Source: Streptomyces sp. NBC_00390 | Lineage (GTDB): Bacteria > Actinomycetota > Actinomycetes > Streptomycetales > Streptomycetaceae | Assembly (NCBI RefSeq): GCF_036057275.1 | Contig: NZ_CP107945.1 | Span: 5,208,001 to 5,272,000, forward strand | Length of the DNA: 64,000 nt | Direction of reading: 5' to 3' | In this document: positions 41,126 through 49,755 of the stretch, one piece after another | Layout of the letters: each line of letters starts with the position of its first letter | Numbering within the stretch: the stretch's first letter is position 1 | Made by a program: the position numbers and the translations under genes | Notes under the pieces: generated by a model | Database searches by the model: none | What the model was told of the DNA's origin: nothing | What the model saw: the letters and a program-made list of their open reading frames with translations, nothing else

Positions 41126-42043
41126 ATGCGCGCCCAGTTCGTGATGTCGGAGATCGGTGTCGGTCTCCGTCGCAATCTCACGATGACCTTCGCGGTGATC
41201 GTCTCCGTAGCCCTCTCGCTCGCCCTGTTCGGCGGTGCGCTGCTCATGCGTGAGCAGGTCAGCACGATGAAGGACTTCTGGTACGACAAGGTCAACGTCT
41301 CGATCTTCCTGTGCAACAAGAACGACGCGGCGACCTCCCCCCAGTGCGCCAAGGGGGCCGTCACCACGGAGCAGAAGGAACAGATCGAAGCCGATCTCAA
41401 GAAGATGGACATCGTCGACACGGTCCATCACGAGTCGGCCGAACAGGCCTACAAGCACTACCGGGAGCAGTACGGCGACACTCCGATCGCCTCCACCATC
41501 ACCCCGGACCAGATGCAGGAGTCGTACCGGGTCAAGCTCGACGACCCGGAGAAGTACAAGGTGGTGGCGACCGCCTTCGCCGGGCGGGACGGCGTCCAGT
41601 CGGTCCAGGATCAGCGCAACATCCTGGAGAACCTCTTCGAGCTCATGAACGGCATGAACGTCGCCGCGATCTTCGTGATGGCCCTGATGCTGATCATTGC
41701 GCTGATGCTGATCGTCAACACCGTGCGTGTCTCGGCGTTCAGCCGTCGGCGTGAGACCGGCATCATGCGGCTGGTCGGCGCGTCCAGCTTCTACATCCAG
41801 ATGCCGTTCATCATGGAGGCCGCCTTCGCGGGGCTGCTGGGCGGCGCGGTCGCCTGCGTGATGCTGTTGCTCGGCCGGTACTTCCTGATCGACGGCGGTC
41901 TGGCGCTTTCCGAGAAGATGCAGTTGGTCAACTTCATCGGCTGGGACGCCGTGATCACCAAGTTGCCTCTGGTGCTGGCGATCGGGCTTCTGATGCCCGC
42001 TGTGGCCGCATTCATCGCATTGCGCAAGTATCTCAAGGTGTGA
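41126..42043 (+). CDS. ftsX: Cell-division protein FtsX
   Basis: A 305-residue membrane partner of FtsE with four helices: one near residues 18-38 (MTFAVIVSVALSLALFGGAL), then a large extracytoplasmic domain of about 130 residues, and three helices in the C-terminal half (MNVAAIFVMALMLIIALML; AAFAGLLGGAVACVMLLLG; LPLVLAIGLLMPAVAAFIA). The outer domain has two cysteines (FLCNKNDAATSPQC) that may form a disulfide. It should convey FtsE ATP hydrolysis to wall hydrolases of the NlpC/P60 or RipC type. GAAAGG lies 12 bases before the start. A hairpin terminator follows. Confidence 0.96.
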   Translation: MRAQFVMSEIGVGLRRNLTMTFAVIVSVALSLALFGGALLMREQVSTMKDFWYDKVNVSIFLCNKNDAATSPQCAKGAVTTEQKEQIEADLKKMDIVDTVHHESAEQAYKHYREQYGDTPIASTITPDQMQESYRVKLDDPEKYKVVATAFAGRDGVQSVQDQRNILENLFELMNGMNVAAIFVMALMLIIALMLIVNTVRVSAFSRRRETGIMRLVGASSFYIQMPFIMEAAFAGLLGGAVACVMLLLGRYFLIDGGLALSEKMQLVNFIGWDAVITKLPLVLAIGLLMPAVAAFIALRKYLKV

Positions 42044-42053
42044 CAAGCGCCCT

Positions 42054-42090
42054 GGGCGCCGTACGGCCAACGACCGTACGGCGCCCTTTG
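42054..42090 (+). terminator. Terminator after ftsX
   Basis: A perfect 13-bp stem (42054-42066 / 42074-42086) with a 7-nt loop, followed by tttgctt. It begins 10 bases after the ftsX stop. Confidence 0.85.
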
Positions 42091-42110
42091 CTTGTCCTAG
42101 ACTCGGCGCC

Positions 42111-43268
42111 ATGCCGGACCCCGAGTTCAGTACCGGGTCCCGCGGCATTCGCCGCGGGGCGGTCCTGACGTTGGTCTTCGCGACCGTGCTCGCCACAGCG
42201 GCGGCGACCGACTGTCTGCCGCGCGACGACGGTGAGTCGCACCGCCGCATCGACGCCCGCGCCGCAGGCGCGACCGTCGCCAGCGAGGACGTGGAGCGCG
42301 CAGCCGCCGAGGCGATGGCCGACGGCAAGTCGCCGTCGGAAGCCGCCGAGGAGGTCGTCAGCCGCAGCGGTGACCGCTGGAGCGCGGTGTACGACAAGGG
42401 CGAGTACGAAGAATTCGAGAAGGCCCTCGACGGTCAGTACACCGGTGTCGGCCTCGGGGCCAGACGCGCCGGCGGCGGCCTGGTGGAGGTGGCCAAGGTC
42501 CAGCCCGGCGGCCCGGCCGACCGGGCCGGGATCCGTGTAGGGGACCGGCTCCGTACGATCGACGGCCGTGATGTGGCCAGGCGCCCCGTGACCGAGGTCG
42601 TGGCACTGCTGCGCGGGGGCGAGCGCACCACCGTGGAGCTGGGTCTGGAACGCGACGGGCGCGAGTGGACCGAGCGGCTTACCCGCACCCGGCTGAGCAC
42701 CGAGACCGTCACGGTCCGGCGGCTCAGGGACGGAGCGGTCATGATCAAGGTCGCCTCGTTCACCAAGGGCTCGGGTGCCCGGGTACGCGACGCGGTGCGC
42801 GGGGCCCCGTCCGGCGCCGGCGTCCTGCTCGACCTGCGGGGCAACCCCGGAGGGCTGGTCTCGGAGGCCGTCATCGCCGCCTCCGCGTTCCTGGACGGCG
42901 GACTGGTCGCCACCTATGACGTACGCGGCGAGCAGCAGGCGCTGTACGCGGACCCCGGCGGTGACACCGACAGACCCGTCGTCGCCCTCGTCGACGCGGG
43001 GACCATGAGCGCGGCCGAACTGGTCACCGGGGCCCTCAAGGACCGGGGCAGGGCCGTCACCGTCGGCTCGCGCACGTTCGGCAAGGGCTCGGTCCAGATG
43101 CCCAGCCCGCTGCCCGACGGGTCGGTCGCGGAACTGACCGTGGGTCACTACCGCACTCCGGCGGGTCACAGCGTCGACGGCCGGGGCATCACACCCGACC
43201 TGGTCGCGAGCGAAGGCGCCGAACAGCGGGCACAGACGGTATTGAGCGGCCTCGGGGGCACGTCTTAA
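42111..43268 (+). CDS. S41-family C-terminal processing protease with PDZ domain
   Basis: A 385-residue secreted or membrane-anchored serine protease (CtpA type). The N-terminus has one hydrophobic segment (AVLTLVFATVLATAAAT, about 17-33), then a linker, a PDZ domain (TGVGLGARRAGGGLVEVAKV to about 190) and the S41 core. The catalytic serine is in DAGTMSAAELVTGAL and the lysine in RTFGKGSVQMP, with the usual DLRGNPGG loop before them. The Cys near residue 35 is not in a good lipobox. TAGACT ends 7 bases before the ATG, which suggests a leaderless transcript. It lies between ftsEX and smpB. Substrates are unknown. Confidence 0.94.
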   Translation: MPDPEFSTGSRGIRRGAVLTLVFATVLATAAATDCLPRDDGESHRRIDARAAGATVASEDVERAAAEAMADGKSPSEAAEEVVSRSGDRWSAVYDKGEYEEFEKALDGQYTGVGLGARRAGGGLVEVAKVQPGGPADRAGIRVGDRLRTIDGRDVARRPVTEVVALLRGGERTTVELGLERDGREWTERLTRTRLSTETVTVRRLRDGAVMIKVASFTKGSGARVRDAVRGAPSGAGVLLDLRGNPGGLVSEAVIAASAFLDGGLVATYDVRGEQQALYADPGGDTDRPVVALVDAGTMSAAELVTGALKDRGRAVTVGSRTFGKGSVQMPSPLPDGSVAELTVGHYRTPAGHSVDGRGITPDLVASEGAEQRAQTVLSGLGGTS

Positions 43269-43302
43269 AGAAGTTGCGCCACAGTGCGAAAATGACGGCA
43301 CT

Positions 43303-43782
43303 ATGGCAAAGGAAACAGGGCGCAAGCTGATCGCGCAGAACAAGAAGGCGCGGCACGACTACCACATCATCGACACTTACGAGTGCGGTCTCGTGCTGAT
43401 GGGTACCGAGGTGAAGTCCCTGCGCCAGGGGCGGGCCTCACTGGCGGACGGGTTCGTCCAGATCGATGGCCACGAGGCGTGGCTGCACAACGTGCACGTG
43501 CCGGAGTACAGCCAGGGCACGTGGACCAACCACAGCGCGCGCCGCAAGCGGAAGCTGCTGCTGCACCGCGAGGAGATCGACAAGCTCGAGTCGAAGTCCC
43601 AGGAGACGGGTCACACGATCGTGCCCCTGGCCCTGTACTTCAAGGACGGCCGGGCAAAGGTCGAGATCGCCCTGGCGAAGGGCAAGAAGGAGTACGACAA
43701 GCGCCAGACGCTGCGCGAGAAGCAGGACCGGCGCGAGGCGGACCGGGCGATGTCGGCGGTCCGGCGGAAGCAGCGGGCCTGA
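43303..43782 (+). CDS. smpB: tmRNA-binding protein SmpB
   Basis: A 159-residue OB-fold protein that carries tmRNA to stalled ribosomes. The core includes NKKARHDYHIIDTYECGLVL, GTEVKSLRQGRASL and the helix around KLLLHREEIDKL; the basic C-terminal tail (YDKRQTLREKQDRREADRAM) is the part that enters the empty mRNA channel. The ATG at 43303 starts at the usual MAKETGRKLIAQNK. Its RNA partner gene ssrA follows 88 bp downstream, the standard actinobacterial arrangement. Confidence 0.98.
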   Translation: MAKETGRKLIAQNKKARHDYHIIDTYECGLVLMGTEVKSLRQGRASLADGFVQIDGHEAWLHNVHVPEYSQGTWTNHSARRKRKLLLHREEIDKLESKSQETGHTIVPLALYFKDGRAKVEIALAKGKKEYDKRQTLREKQDRREADRAMSAVRRKQRA

Positions 43783-43821
43783 CGCCTGGGAATACGGTGG
43801 CATCCGCGTGCCTTGTTCACG

Positions 43822-43827
43822 TACGAT
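43822..43827 (+). promoter_or_regulatory. Candidate -10 box of ssrA
   Basis: TACGAT fits the TAnnnT -10 consensus and lies 44 bases before the mature tmRNA 5' end, leaving room for a precursor that RNase P trims. No good -35 is present at 16-19 bp, so the call is weak. Confidence 0.3.
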
Positions 43828-43870
43828 GGCACCCGCCCCTCCCGGGGGGCACGGCTTGAAAACTCAACAT

Positions 43871-44262
43871 GGGGATGATCGGTTTCGACAGCGGATGTCG
43901 AAGCAGGGGAAGCGTGTCGAGGAAGCGGCAATGATCTCGTTAACCATATGTCGCAACCAATAATCGCCAATTCCAAGCGCGATAACTCCGAAGCCTTCGC
44001 CCTCGCTGCCTGATAAGCAGTAGAGACGAACCTTCACTCATGGAGCGTCAGCCCGGGGCTGTTCCCGACCCGGTTCCTGGCGTCAACTAGGGAACTAAAC
44101 CTCTAAACCCGGTCACGGGGTCCGGAGGGAAATCAAACAGTGACTGAGCCCGTCGGAGACTTGTCCGCGTGATCTCCGGGGCTGAGAAAAGCGCAGCGGA
44201 CTGCACACGGAGAAGCCCTGTTTCTGCACCGTTGGACGCGGGTTCGATTCCCGCCATCTCCA
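43871..44262 (+). ncRNA. ssrA: Transfer-messenger RNA
   Basis: The 5' end gggatgatcggtttcgacag and the 3' end ggttcgattcccgcc...catctcc are diagnostic. The acceptor stem pairs ggggatg (43871-43877) with catctcc (44255-44261) with one G-U, and the discriminator A is 44262. CCA is not encoded. The tag frame at 43966-44013 reads ANSKRDNSEAFALAA then TGA: a 15-residue degradation tag ending in the Clp-recognised ALAA. It works with SmpB to release stalled ribosomes. Confidence 0.98.
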
Positions 44263-44281
44263 CTCATCCCATGTGGACCTG

Positions 44282-44310
44282 GGCCCGGCTGTCACGACAG
44301 CCGGGCCTTT
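44282..44310. terminator. Terminator of ssrA, overlapping the 3' end of the MFS gene
   Basis: A 12-bp inverted repeat (44282-44293 / 44296-44307) followed by ttt on the plus strand. Its right arm lies inside the last codons of the convergent MFS gene, whose stop codon is at 44292-44294, so coding sequence and terminator share bases. Confidence 0.85.
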
Positions 44311-45698
44311 GTCGTCCCTGCCAGTACCAGCGCGAGGGCGGCGGCGCAGACCGGAACCGCGTAGCCGGCGGCGGGGCTCACATGCTCGACCGTCCAGCCG
44401 CCTGTCGCCGAGCCCGTCGCGATCCCGCCGAGCAGTGCGGTGACGGCCAGGGTCATGCCCTCGTTCAGCTGACTCGGCGGGGTCCGGCGCTGGACCAGGG
44501 TCATCCCGGTCACCATCGTCGGAGCCGTCGCCATGCCGGCGAGCAGCAGGCCCACCGCGACGGCGGCGAGCGAGCCGGTGCCGGCGGCGGCCAGCAGGGG
44601 CAGCGACATCAGGGCGGTCATCGCGGCGAGGCAGGTGACGAGACCGGCCGCGCGGCGGGTCCGGCCGTAGACCAGTCCGGCGGCGCACGAACCGGCCGCC
44701 TGGAGGGCGAGTACCGCGCCCGCCGCCGGTCCGTCGGCGAAGGCGATCGTGACGACCTCCATCGATCCGAAGACCGCGCCGGTGGCCAGGAAGACGATGA
44801 GCAGGGCCGGCATGCCCGGGGCGCGAAGTGGCGAGCCGGTGACGGCTCGGGGTGCGACGGGCGGCTCGGTCGAGCGCTGGGCGGCGAAGATCAGCACACC
44901 CGTGAGCAGCAGGATCGCGCCGGTCAGAGTGCCGGCCTCCGGGAAGAGCACCGAGCACAGGAACGCGGCGAGCACCGGGCCGAGCATGAAGCACAGCTCG
45001 TCGGCGGCCTGCTCGAAGGAGTTCGCGGTGTGCAGGGCGGCCGGGTCGCCCTGGTGGAGATGAGCCCAGCGGGCCCGGGACATACCGCCGCTGTTGGGGG
45101 TGGTGGCGGTCGCGGCGTAGGCGGCGAACAGGGTCCAGTCGGGTGCGCCGACACGTATGCACAGCAGCAGTGCGAGGGAGCCGAGGACGGCGAGGGCGGT
45201 GGCGGGCACGGCGACGCGCGCCTGCCCGTACCGGTCGACGAGCCGCGCGGTCCACGGCGCGACCAGCGCGGTGGCACCGAGCCCGGTCGCGGTGACCGCT
45301 CCTGCGAGGGCGTACGACCCACGGGACCCGGCGATCATGATCACGGCGCTGACGCTGAACATCCCCATGGGAAGCCGGGCGATGAGATTGCCGAGGGTGA
45401 AGGCCCGTGCCCCCGGCGCGGCGAACAACCGCCGGTAGGGCCCGAGCGCCGTGTCGCGGCGGACCCGAGTGGCGGGCCTGCGGCCCGAGTTGCCGCTGGG
45501 CATCCCGGCGCTCGGCCGCTCGGCCCCTGGCGCGGGCGGTACGGCGCCGGGTGCACCAGCTGCTCCCGTTTCCGGCGCAGTCCCTGCCTTCCTGCTGTGG
45601 TCGGTGCTTTCGAGGCGTGAACCGGGTCGGGGTGCCGCGGGGGCGTCGGTGGGCAGGGCTGTCTGGCGGGTCCCCTCGGACCCGGGCGAATGCGGCAT
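44292..45698 (-). CDS. MFS transporter
   Basis: A 468-residue major facilitator with twelve predicted helices in the region after about residue 80. The loop 2-3 signature is recognisable (TARLVDRYGQARV). The first 75 residues are a Pro/Gly/Arg-rich, probably disordered leader, longer than usual; a downstream ATG (MPSGNSGRRPATRV) is an alternative start. I chose the ATG at 45698 because GAGG lies about 9 bases upstream and the divergent LysR gene leaves room for it. The gene is divergent from the LysR regulator, which usually means that the regulator controls it. Substrate is unknown; small-molecule efflux is likely. Confidence 0.85.
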   Translation of the reverse strand: MPHSPGSEGTRQTALPTDAPAAPRPGSRLESTDHSRKAGTAPETGAAGAPGAVPPAPGAERPSAGMPSGNSGRRPATRVRRDTALGPYRRLFAAPGARAFTLGNLIARLPMGMFSVSAVIMIAGSRGSYALAGAVTATGLGATALVAPWTARLVDRYGQARVAVPATALAVLGSLALLLCIRVGAPDWTLFAAYAATATTPNSGGMSRARWAHLHQGDPAALHTANSFEQAADELCFMLGPVLAAFLCSVLFPEAGTLTGAILLLTGVLIFAAQRSTEPPVAPRAVTGSPLRAPGMPALLIVFLATGAVFGSMEVVTIAFADGPAAGAVLALQAAGSCAAGLVYGRTRRAAGLVTCLAAMTALMSLPLLAAAGTGSLAAVAVGLLLAGMATAPTMVTGMTLVQRRTPPSQLNEGMTLAVTALLGGIATGSATGGWTVEHVSPAAGYAVPVCAAALALVLAGTTKARLS

Positions 45699-45750
45699 GG
45701 ACCAAGCCTCACCGCCCGGCCGAGCGCTCGTCCAACACCCGATCGGTGGC

Positions 45751-45776
45751 CATTCACGCACCTGTGTTGTTGAATG
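45751..45776. promoter_or_regulatory. Candidate LysR operator in the MFS-lysR divergent region
   Basis: CATTCA (45751-45756) and TGAATG (45771-45776) form an inverted repeat with a 14-bp centre, ending 4 bases before the LysR start codon. A second inverted repeat, CAACAC (45733-45738) / GTGTTG (45764-45769), interlocks with it. Location and T-N11-A style symmetry suit LysR autoregulation. Confidence 0.5.
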
Positions 45777-45780
45777 CCCC

Positions 45781-46746
45781 GTGCCCCACGACCTCGACCC
45801 CAGGCTGCTCCGATCCTTCACCGCTGTCGCCGACGAGCTGCACTTCACCCGGGCCGCCGCCCGTCTCTACGTCGCCCAGCAGGCCCTCAGCCGTGACATC
45901 CGGCGCCTCGAGCGGGAGCTCGGCGTCGAGCTGTTCGTGCGGACGACCCGGCAGGTGACCCTCACCGCCGACGGTGAGCGGCTGCTGCCGTACGCGCGGC
46001 GGGTGCTCACGGCCCAGGACGAGCTGTTCGCCGCCGCATCCGGAGCCGCTCGGCCGCTGCTGGTCGACCTCAACACCGCGGGCATGACGTCGGGGCGGGT
46101 GCTGGCAAGGGCCCGTGAACTCGCTCCCGAGTGCGAGCTGATGGCCCGGTTCGAGAGCGGACTGACCTTCGCCGCGGCCGAGATCGTGGCCGGCCGGCTC
46201 GACGTGTCCTTCGGACGGTTCGCCGGTCTCGAGCCCTCGGTGCAGGCGTTCCTGTCCCAGCAGCCCGTACGGCTCGAGCCGATGGCCGTCCTGCTGCCCG
46301 CCGGCCATCCGCTCACCGGACTGGAGCGCGTCCCGTTGAACGCGCTCGCGGGCGCGACCGTATATGCGGGGGCAGGCAATCCGCGGACGGTGGAGTGGAC
46401 CGAGCTGGCAAGGCTGCTCTTCGCCGGGCGTGGGATCACGATCGCACCACCCGCCCCCCTGGCCATCGGAATCGAGGAGTTCCAGCGTGTGATGGCCAAG
46501 GACCCCACCCCCGTCCTCGCGGTGGTGGACTTTCCGGAGATACCCGGCATCGAGCTCCGGCCGCTCGTCGACCCGGTGCCGCTGTCGCCGGTCTCCCTGG
46601 TGTGGCGCAAGGGGCTGCGGCACCCTGGGCTGGACGCCCTGCGCCGTGCCGCCGTCGAACTCGCAGCACATGAACGCTGGCTGAAAAGGGATCCGGCCGG
46701 ATGGTTGCCGGAACGTGATATGTCCCTGATGTGTGACAAGGAGTGA
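45781..46746 (+). CDS. LysR-family transcriptional regulator
   Basis: A 321-residue regulator. The N-terminal winged helix-turn-helix is clear (LLRSFTAVADELHFTRAAA, then RLYVAQQALSRDIRRLEREL), followed by the linker helix and a two-lobed effector domain. The start is GTG at 45781; the family's DLDPRLLRSF begins four residues later. There is no Shine-Dalgarno, because the operator-like repeat occupies that space, so translation may be leaderless. It faces the MFS gene, and the mat genes follow 145 bp downstream on the same strand with a similar inverted repeat. The effector is unknown. Confidence 0.93.
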   Translation: MPHDLDPRLLRSFTAVADELHFTRAAARLYVAQQALSRDIRRLERELGVELFVRTTRQVTLTADGERLLPYARRVLTAQDELFAAASGAARPLLVDLNTAGMTSGRVLARARELAPECELMARFESGLTFAAAEIVAGRLDVSFGRFAGLEPSVQAFLSQQPVRLEPMAVLLPAGHPLTGLERVPLNALAGATVYAGAGNPRTVEWTELARLLFAGRGITIAPPAPLAIGIEEFQRVMAKDPTPVLAVVDFPEIPGIELRPLVDPVPLSPVSLVWRKGLRHPGLDALRRAAVELAAHERWLKRDPAGWLPERDMSLMCDKE

Positions 46747-46778
46747 GACAGCGGCTCACGGCCCACCGGGGTGCGCTA

Positions 46779-46803
46779 CATTCATCACCCGGGTGAGTGA
46801 ATG
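46779..46803. promoter_or_regulatory. Inverted repeat upstream of matA sharing CATTCA/TGAATG arms
   Basis: CATTCA (46779-46784) and TGAATG (46798-46803) flank TCACCC/GGGTGA, so nearly the whole 25 bp is symmetrical apart from one extra G. It has the same arms as the repeat before the LysR gene. It lies 88 bp upstream of the matA start and could be an operator. Confidence 0.45.
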
Positions 46804-46890
46804 AGGTAGAGGTTCTGTGGAGACTGGGTGGGGGCCCGGTGTGCAGGACCGGTCCGTCGTGGGGCGTACCCAGACCGGGCCTATGGGGGG

Positions 46891-47562
46891 ATGTGCGAGC
46901 AGTCCGTGGAGAAATGGCAAGAAGACGCCGGTACCGGTGTCACACATGAGCGGCACGAGGTCACTGTTCAGCTGAGTGGACCCGGTCTTGCGCCGAACAG
47001 CCGGCAGCCCGCGCCCGGGGCCGTGCAGGACGGCTCCGACGGTCCGGTCTTCGTCGACGAGAGCGGCCGCCGCAGCAAGAAGTTCCGGCGCATCGGCTGG
47101 CTGCTGGTCGCCGCCTGCGCCTGCTACGCGATCACGCTCGTCGCCGCCCTGATGAGCGGCAACTCCGCTGCCCCCTTCCTGCCCGGCCTCGGCCGGGCGG
47201 AGGACAAGCAGGCCGAACAGGTCGAGATCCAGCCCGCCCCCACCGACCGTGCGTCCGGCGTGGCCACGCCCGGCAGCACCCCCGGTGCTCCCACTCCCAG
47301 CGACTCGAGCGGTGCCGCCCTGCCGCAGCCCTCCGGCAGCGCGTCCGGCTCCAGTTCGCTGCCCGCGGTGCCCGTTCCCGGCGCCTCGGGCTCCGCGCCG
47401 GCCAAGCCCTCCGGCGGCCCCAAGCCGCCACGCCCGGCCGCCAGTTCGCCCGCCCCCGGCAGCAGTGACCCCGGCCCGGCGTCCAGCGCGCCCGACCCGT
47501 CCCCGTCCGATGCCCCGAGCGGTGACCCGACCGATCCACCCGTGCAAGAAGGCGCACCGTAG
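46891..47562 (+). CDS. matA: MatA-like membrane protein with Pro/Ser-rich outer domain
   Basis: A 223-residue protein. The N-terminal cytoplasmic part of about 65 residues is followed by one transmembrane helix (RIGWLLVAACACYAITLVAALM), and the rest is an extracytoplasmic Pro/Ser/Gly/Ala-rich tail with no fold. The stop codon touches the start of the next gene (tag then ATG), so the pair is translationally linked. In S. lividans and S. coelicolor the gene just before the polysaccharide synthase matB is matA, needed for pellet formation; I assign the name by position and topology. The ATG at 46891 is preceded at once by GGGGGG. Confidence 0.75.
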   Translation: MCEQSVEKWQEDAGTGVTHERHEVTVQLSGPGLAPNSRQPAPGAVQDGSDGPVFVDESGRRSKKFRRIGWLLVAACACYAITLVAALMSGNSAAPFLPGLGRAEDKQAEQVEIQPAPTDRASGVATPGSTPGAPTPSDSSGAALPQPSGSASGSSSLPAVPVPGASGSAPAKPSGGPKPPRPAASSPAPGSSDPGPASSAPDPSPSDAPSGDPTDPPVQEGAP

Positions 47563-49755
47563 ATGACCCCTCCCGCTTCCAGGGCTCCGCACCGGCGGAA
47601 GCCCAGGCGCGTCGTGCGCCGCAGACTGCCCATGCGCTACCTGCTGCCGTGCTTCACCCTCGTCGCGCTGCTCGCCATGCTGATGCTGCGCGGCTACGTG
47701 CACAGCGAGATCCTGGCCGACCACCGGGTACGGCCGCCCGCCGCCTCCGACCGGGTTCCCCAGGAGATCCTGGAGGGCGGGCCGGTCATCGACGCCCGGG
47801 ACCTCGATGCGCCCAAGGCGCTGAGCGTCCCCGACCGCCGCCTCGTGCTCACCTTCGACGACGGTCCGGACCCGAAGTGGACGCCGAAGGTCCTCGACAA
47901 GCTGAAGGAGTACGACGCACACGCCGTCTTCTTCGTCACCGGCACCATGACCTCGCGCCACCCCGAGCTGGTGGAACGGATGGTCCGGGAGGGCCACGAG
48001 GTCGGGCTGCACACGTTCAACCACCCCGATCTCTCCTACCAGTCCACCGACCGCATCGACTGGGAGCTGTCGCAGAACCAGCTGGCGATCGCCGGCGCGG
48101 CGGGGATCCGCACGTCCCTGTTCCGCCCGCCGTACTCCTCGTTCTCCGACGCCGTGGACAACGAGTCCTGGCCGGTCACCCAGTACATCGGCAGCCGCGG
48201 CTACATCACCGCCTTCAACAACACCGACTCCGAGGACTGGAAGCGTCCCGGCGTCGACGCGATCATCAAGCGCGCGACCCCCAAGGGCACCAAGGGCTCG
48301 ATCGTGCTGATGCACGACTCCGGCGGCGACCGCTCGCAGACCGTCGCGGCCCTCGACCGCCTCCTGCCCCAGATGAAGGAGCGCGGCTACACCTTCACCA
48401 ATCTGACCGAGGCGCTCGGCGCACCCACCGCCCACACCCGGGTCGAAGGATTCGAGCTGTGGAAGGGCAAAGCGTTCGTCGCCGCCGTCGCCGTCTCCGA
48501 GAGCACCACGGAGATCCTGGTCGTCGGCCTCGCCCTGATCGGTGTGCTCGTCTTCGTCCGCTTCGGCCTGATGCTGGTGCTCTCCTTCGCGCACGCCCGC
48601 AAGGTGCGCAAGAGGAACTTCAGCTGGGGACCCCCGGTGACCCGCCCGGTGACCGTGCTGGTCCCCGCGTACAACGAGCGCGAATGCATCGCCAACACGG
48701 TCAACTCGCTGATGGCGAGCGAGCATCCCATCGAGGTCATCGTCATCGACGACGGCTCGTCCGACGGGACCGCCGACATCGTCGAGGAGATGTGGCTGCC
48801 CAATGTCCGCGTCGTACGGCAGCCCAACGGCGGTAAGCCCGCCGCGCTCAACAACGGCATCCGCCACGCCCGCTACGACATCGTCGTCATGATGGACGGC
48901 GACACCGTCTTCGAGCCGGCCACCGTCGGCGAACTCGTCCAGCCCTTCGCCGACCCGCGTGTGGGCGCGGTCGCGGGCAACGCCAAGGTCGGCAACCGGG
49001 ACAGCCTGATCGGCGCATGGCAGCACATCGAGTACGTCATGGGATTCAATCTCGACCGCCGCATGTACGACGTACTGAACTGCATGCCCACCATCCCCGG
49101 TGCGGTCGGCGCCTTCCGCCGCCAGGCGCTGGAGCGCGTCGGTGGCATGAGCGAGGACACCCTCGCCGAGGACACCGACATCACCATGGCCATCCACCGC
49201 GACGGCTGGCGGGTGGTGTACGCGGAGCGGGCCCGCGCCTGGACCGAGGCCCCCGAGTCCGTCCAGCAGCTGTGGTCGCAGCGCTATCGCTGGAGCTACG
49301 GCACCATGCAGGCGATCTGGAAGCACCGCGGTGCTCTGTTCGATCGCGGTCCCTCGGGACGCTTCGGCCGGGTCGGACTGCCGATGGTCTCGCTGTTCAT
49401 GGTGCTCTTCCCGCTGCTCGCTCCGCTGATCGACGTCTTCCTGCTGTACGGCCTGGTCTTCGGCCCCACGGGGAACACGATCCTTGCCTGGCTCGGCGTT
49501 CTCGCCATCCAGGCCGTCTGCGCCGCATACGCCTTCCGGCTCGACGGCGAACGCATGACACACCTGATCACGCTGCCACTTCAGCAGCTCCTCTACCGGC
49601 AGCTCATGTACGTGGTGCTGCTGCAGTCCTGGATCACCGCGCTCACCGGAGGCCGGCTGCGCTGGCAGAAGCTGCGCCGCACGGGTGTGGTGGAGGCGCC
49701 CGGCGGCGTGCCGAGCCAGCGGCAGCGCGGTGACGAGCGGAGGCCTGTCGCATGA
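47563..49755 (+). CDS. matB: Bifunctional polysaccharide deacetylase / GT2 polysaccharide synthase (MatB-like)
   Basis: A 730-residue membrane protein with two enzymes. After a transmembrane anchor (about 27-43) comes an outer NodB-type deacetylase (TFDDGPD with Asp99-Asp100, HTFNHPD with His150 and His154, then RPPYSSF and LMHDSGG). A second helix (about 315-340) leads to a cytoplasmic processive GT2 domain (LVPAYNERECI, IDDGSSDGT, MMDGDT, EDTDI, QRYRWSYG), and three or four helices close the protein. This combines IcaA- and IcaB-like functions and fits synthesis plus partial deacetylation of a beta-1,6-poly-GlcNAc, the polymer attributed to mat genes in Streptomyces pellets. An acyltransferase gene overlaps its end by 4 bp. 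Confidence 0.93.
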   Translation: MTPPASRAPHRRKPRRVVRRRLPMRYLLPCFTLVALLAMLMLRGYVHSEILADHRVRPPAASDRVPQEILEGGPVIDARDLDAPKALSVPDRRLVLTFDDGPDPKWTPKVLDKLKEYDAHAVFFVTGTMTSRHPELVERMVREGHEVGLHTFNHPDLSYQSTDRIDWELSQNQLAIAGAAGIRTSLFRPPYSSFSDAVDNESWPVTQYIGSRGYITAFNNTDSEDWKRPGVDAIIKRATPKGTKGSIVLMHDSGGDRSQTVAALDRLLPQMKERGYTFTNLTEALGAPTAHTRVEGFELWKGKAFVAAVAVSESTTEILVVGLALIGVLVFVRFGLMLVLSFAHARKVRKRNFSWGPPVTRPVTVLVPAYNERECIANTVNSLMASEHPIEVIVIDDGSSDGTADIVEEMWLPNVRVVRQPNGGKPAALNNGIRHARYDIVVMMDGDTVFEPATVGELVQPFADPRVGAVAGNAKVGNRDSLIGAWQHIEYVMGFNLDRRMYDVLNCMPTIPGAVGAFRRQALERVGGMSEDTLAEDTDITMAIHRDGWRVVYAERARAWTEAPESVQQLWSQRYRWSYGTMQAIWKHRGALFDRGPSGRFGRVGLPMVSLFMVLFPLLAPLIDVFLLYGLVFGPTGNTILAWLGVLAIQAVCAAYAFRLDGERMTHLITLPLQQLLYRQLMYVVLLQSWITALTGGRLRWQKLRRTGVVEAPGGVPSQRQRGDERRPVA

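Noticed and set aside
44225..44262. T-arm-like sequence suggesting a tRNA gene
   Set aside because: It is the tRNA-like 3' end of tmRNA, pairing with 43871-43877.
44169..45620. A 483-codon plus-strand frame opposite the MFS gene
   Set aside because: It starts inside tmRNA and reads antisense to twelve clear membrane helices.
46756..49563. A 935-codon minus-strand frame over matA and matB
   Set aside because: Same composition artefact; the plus strand carries clear NodB and GT2 motifs.
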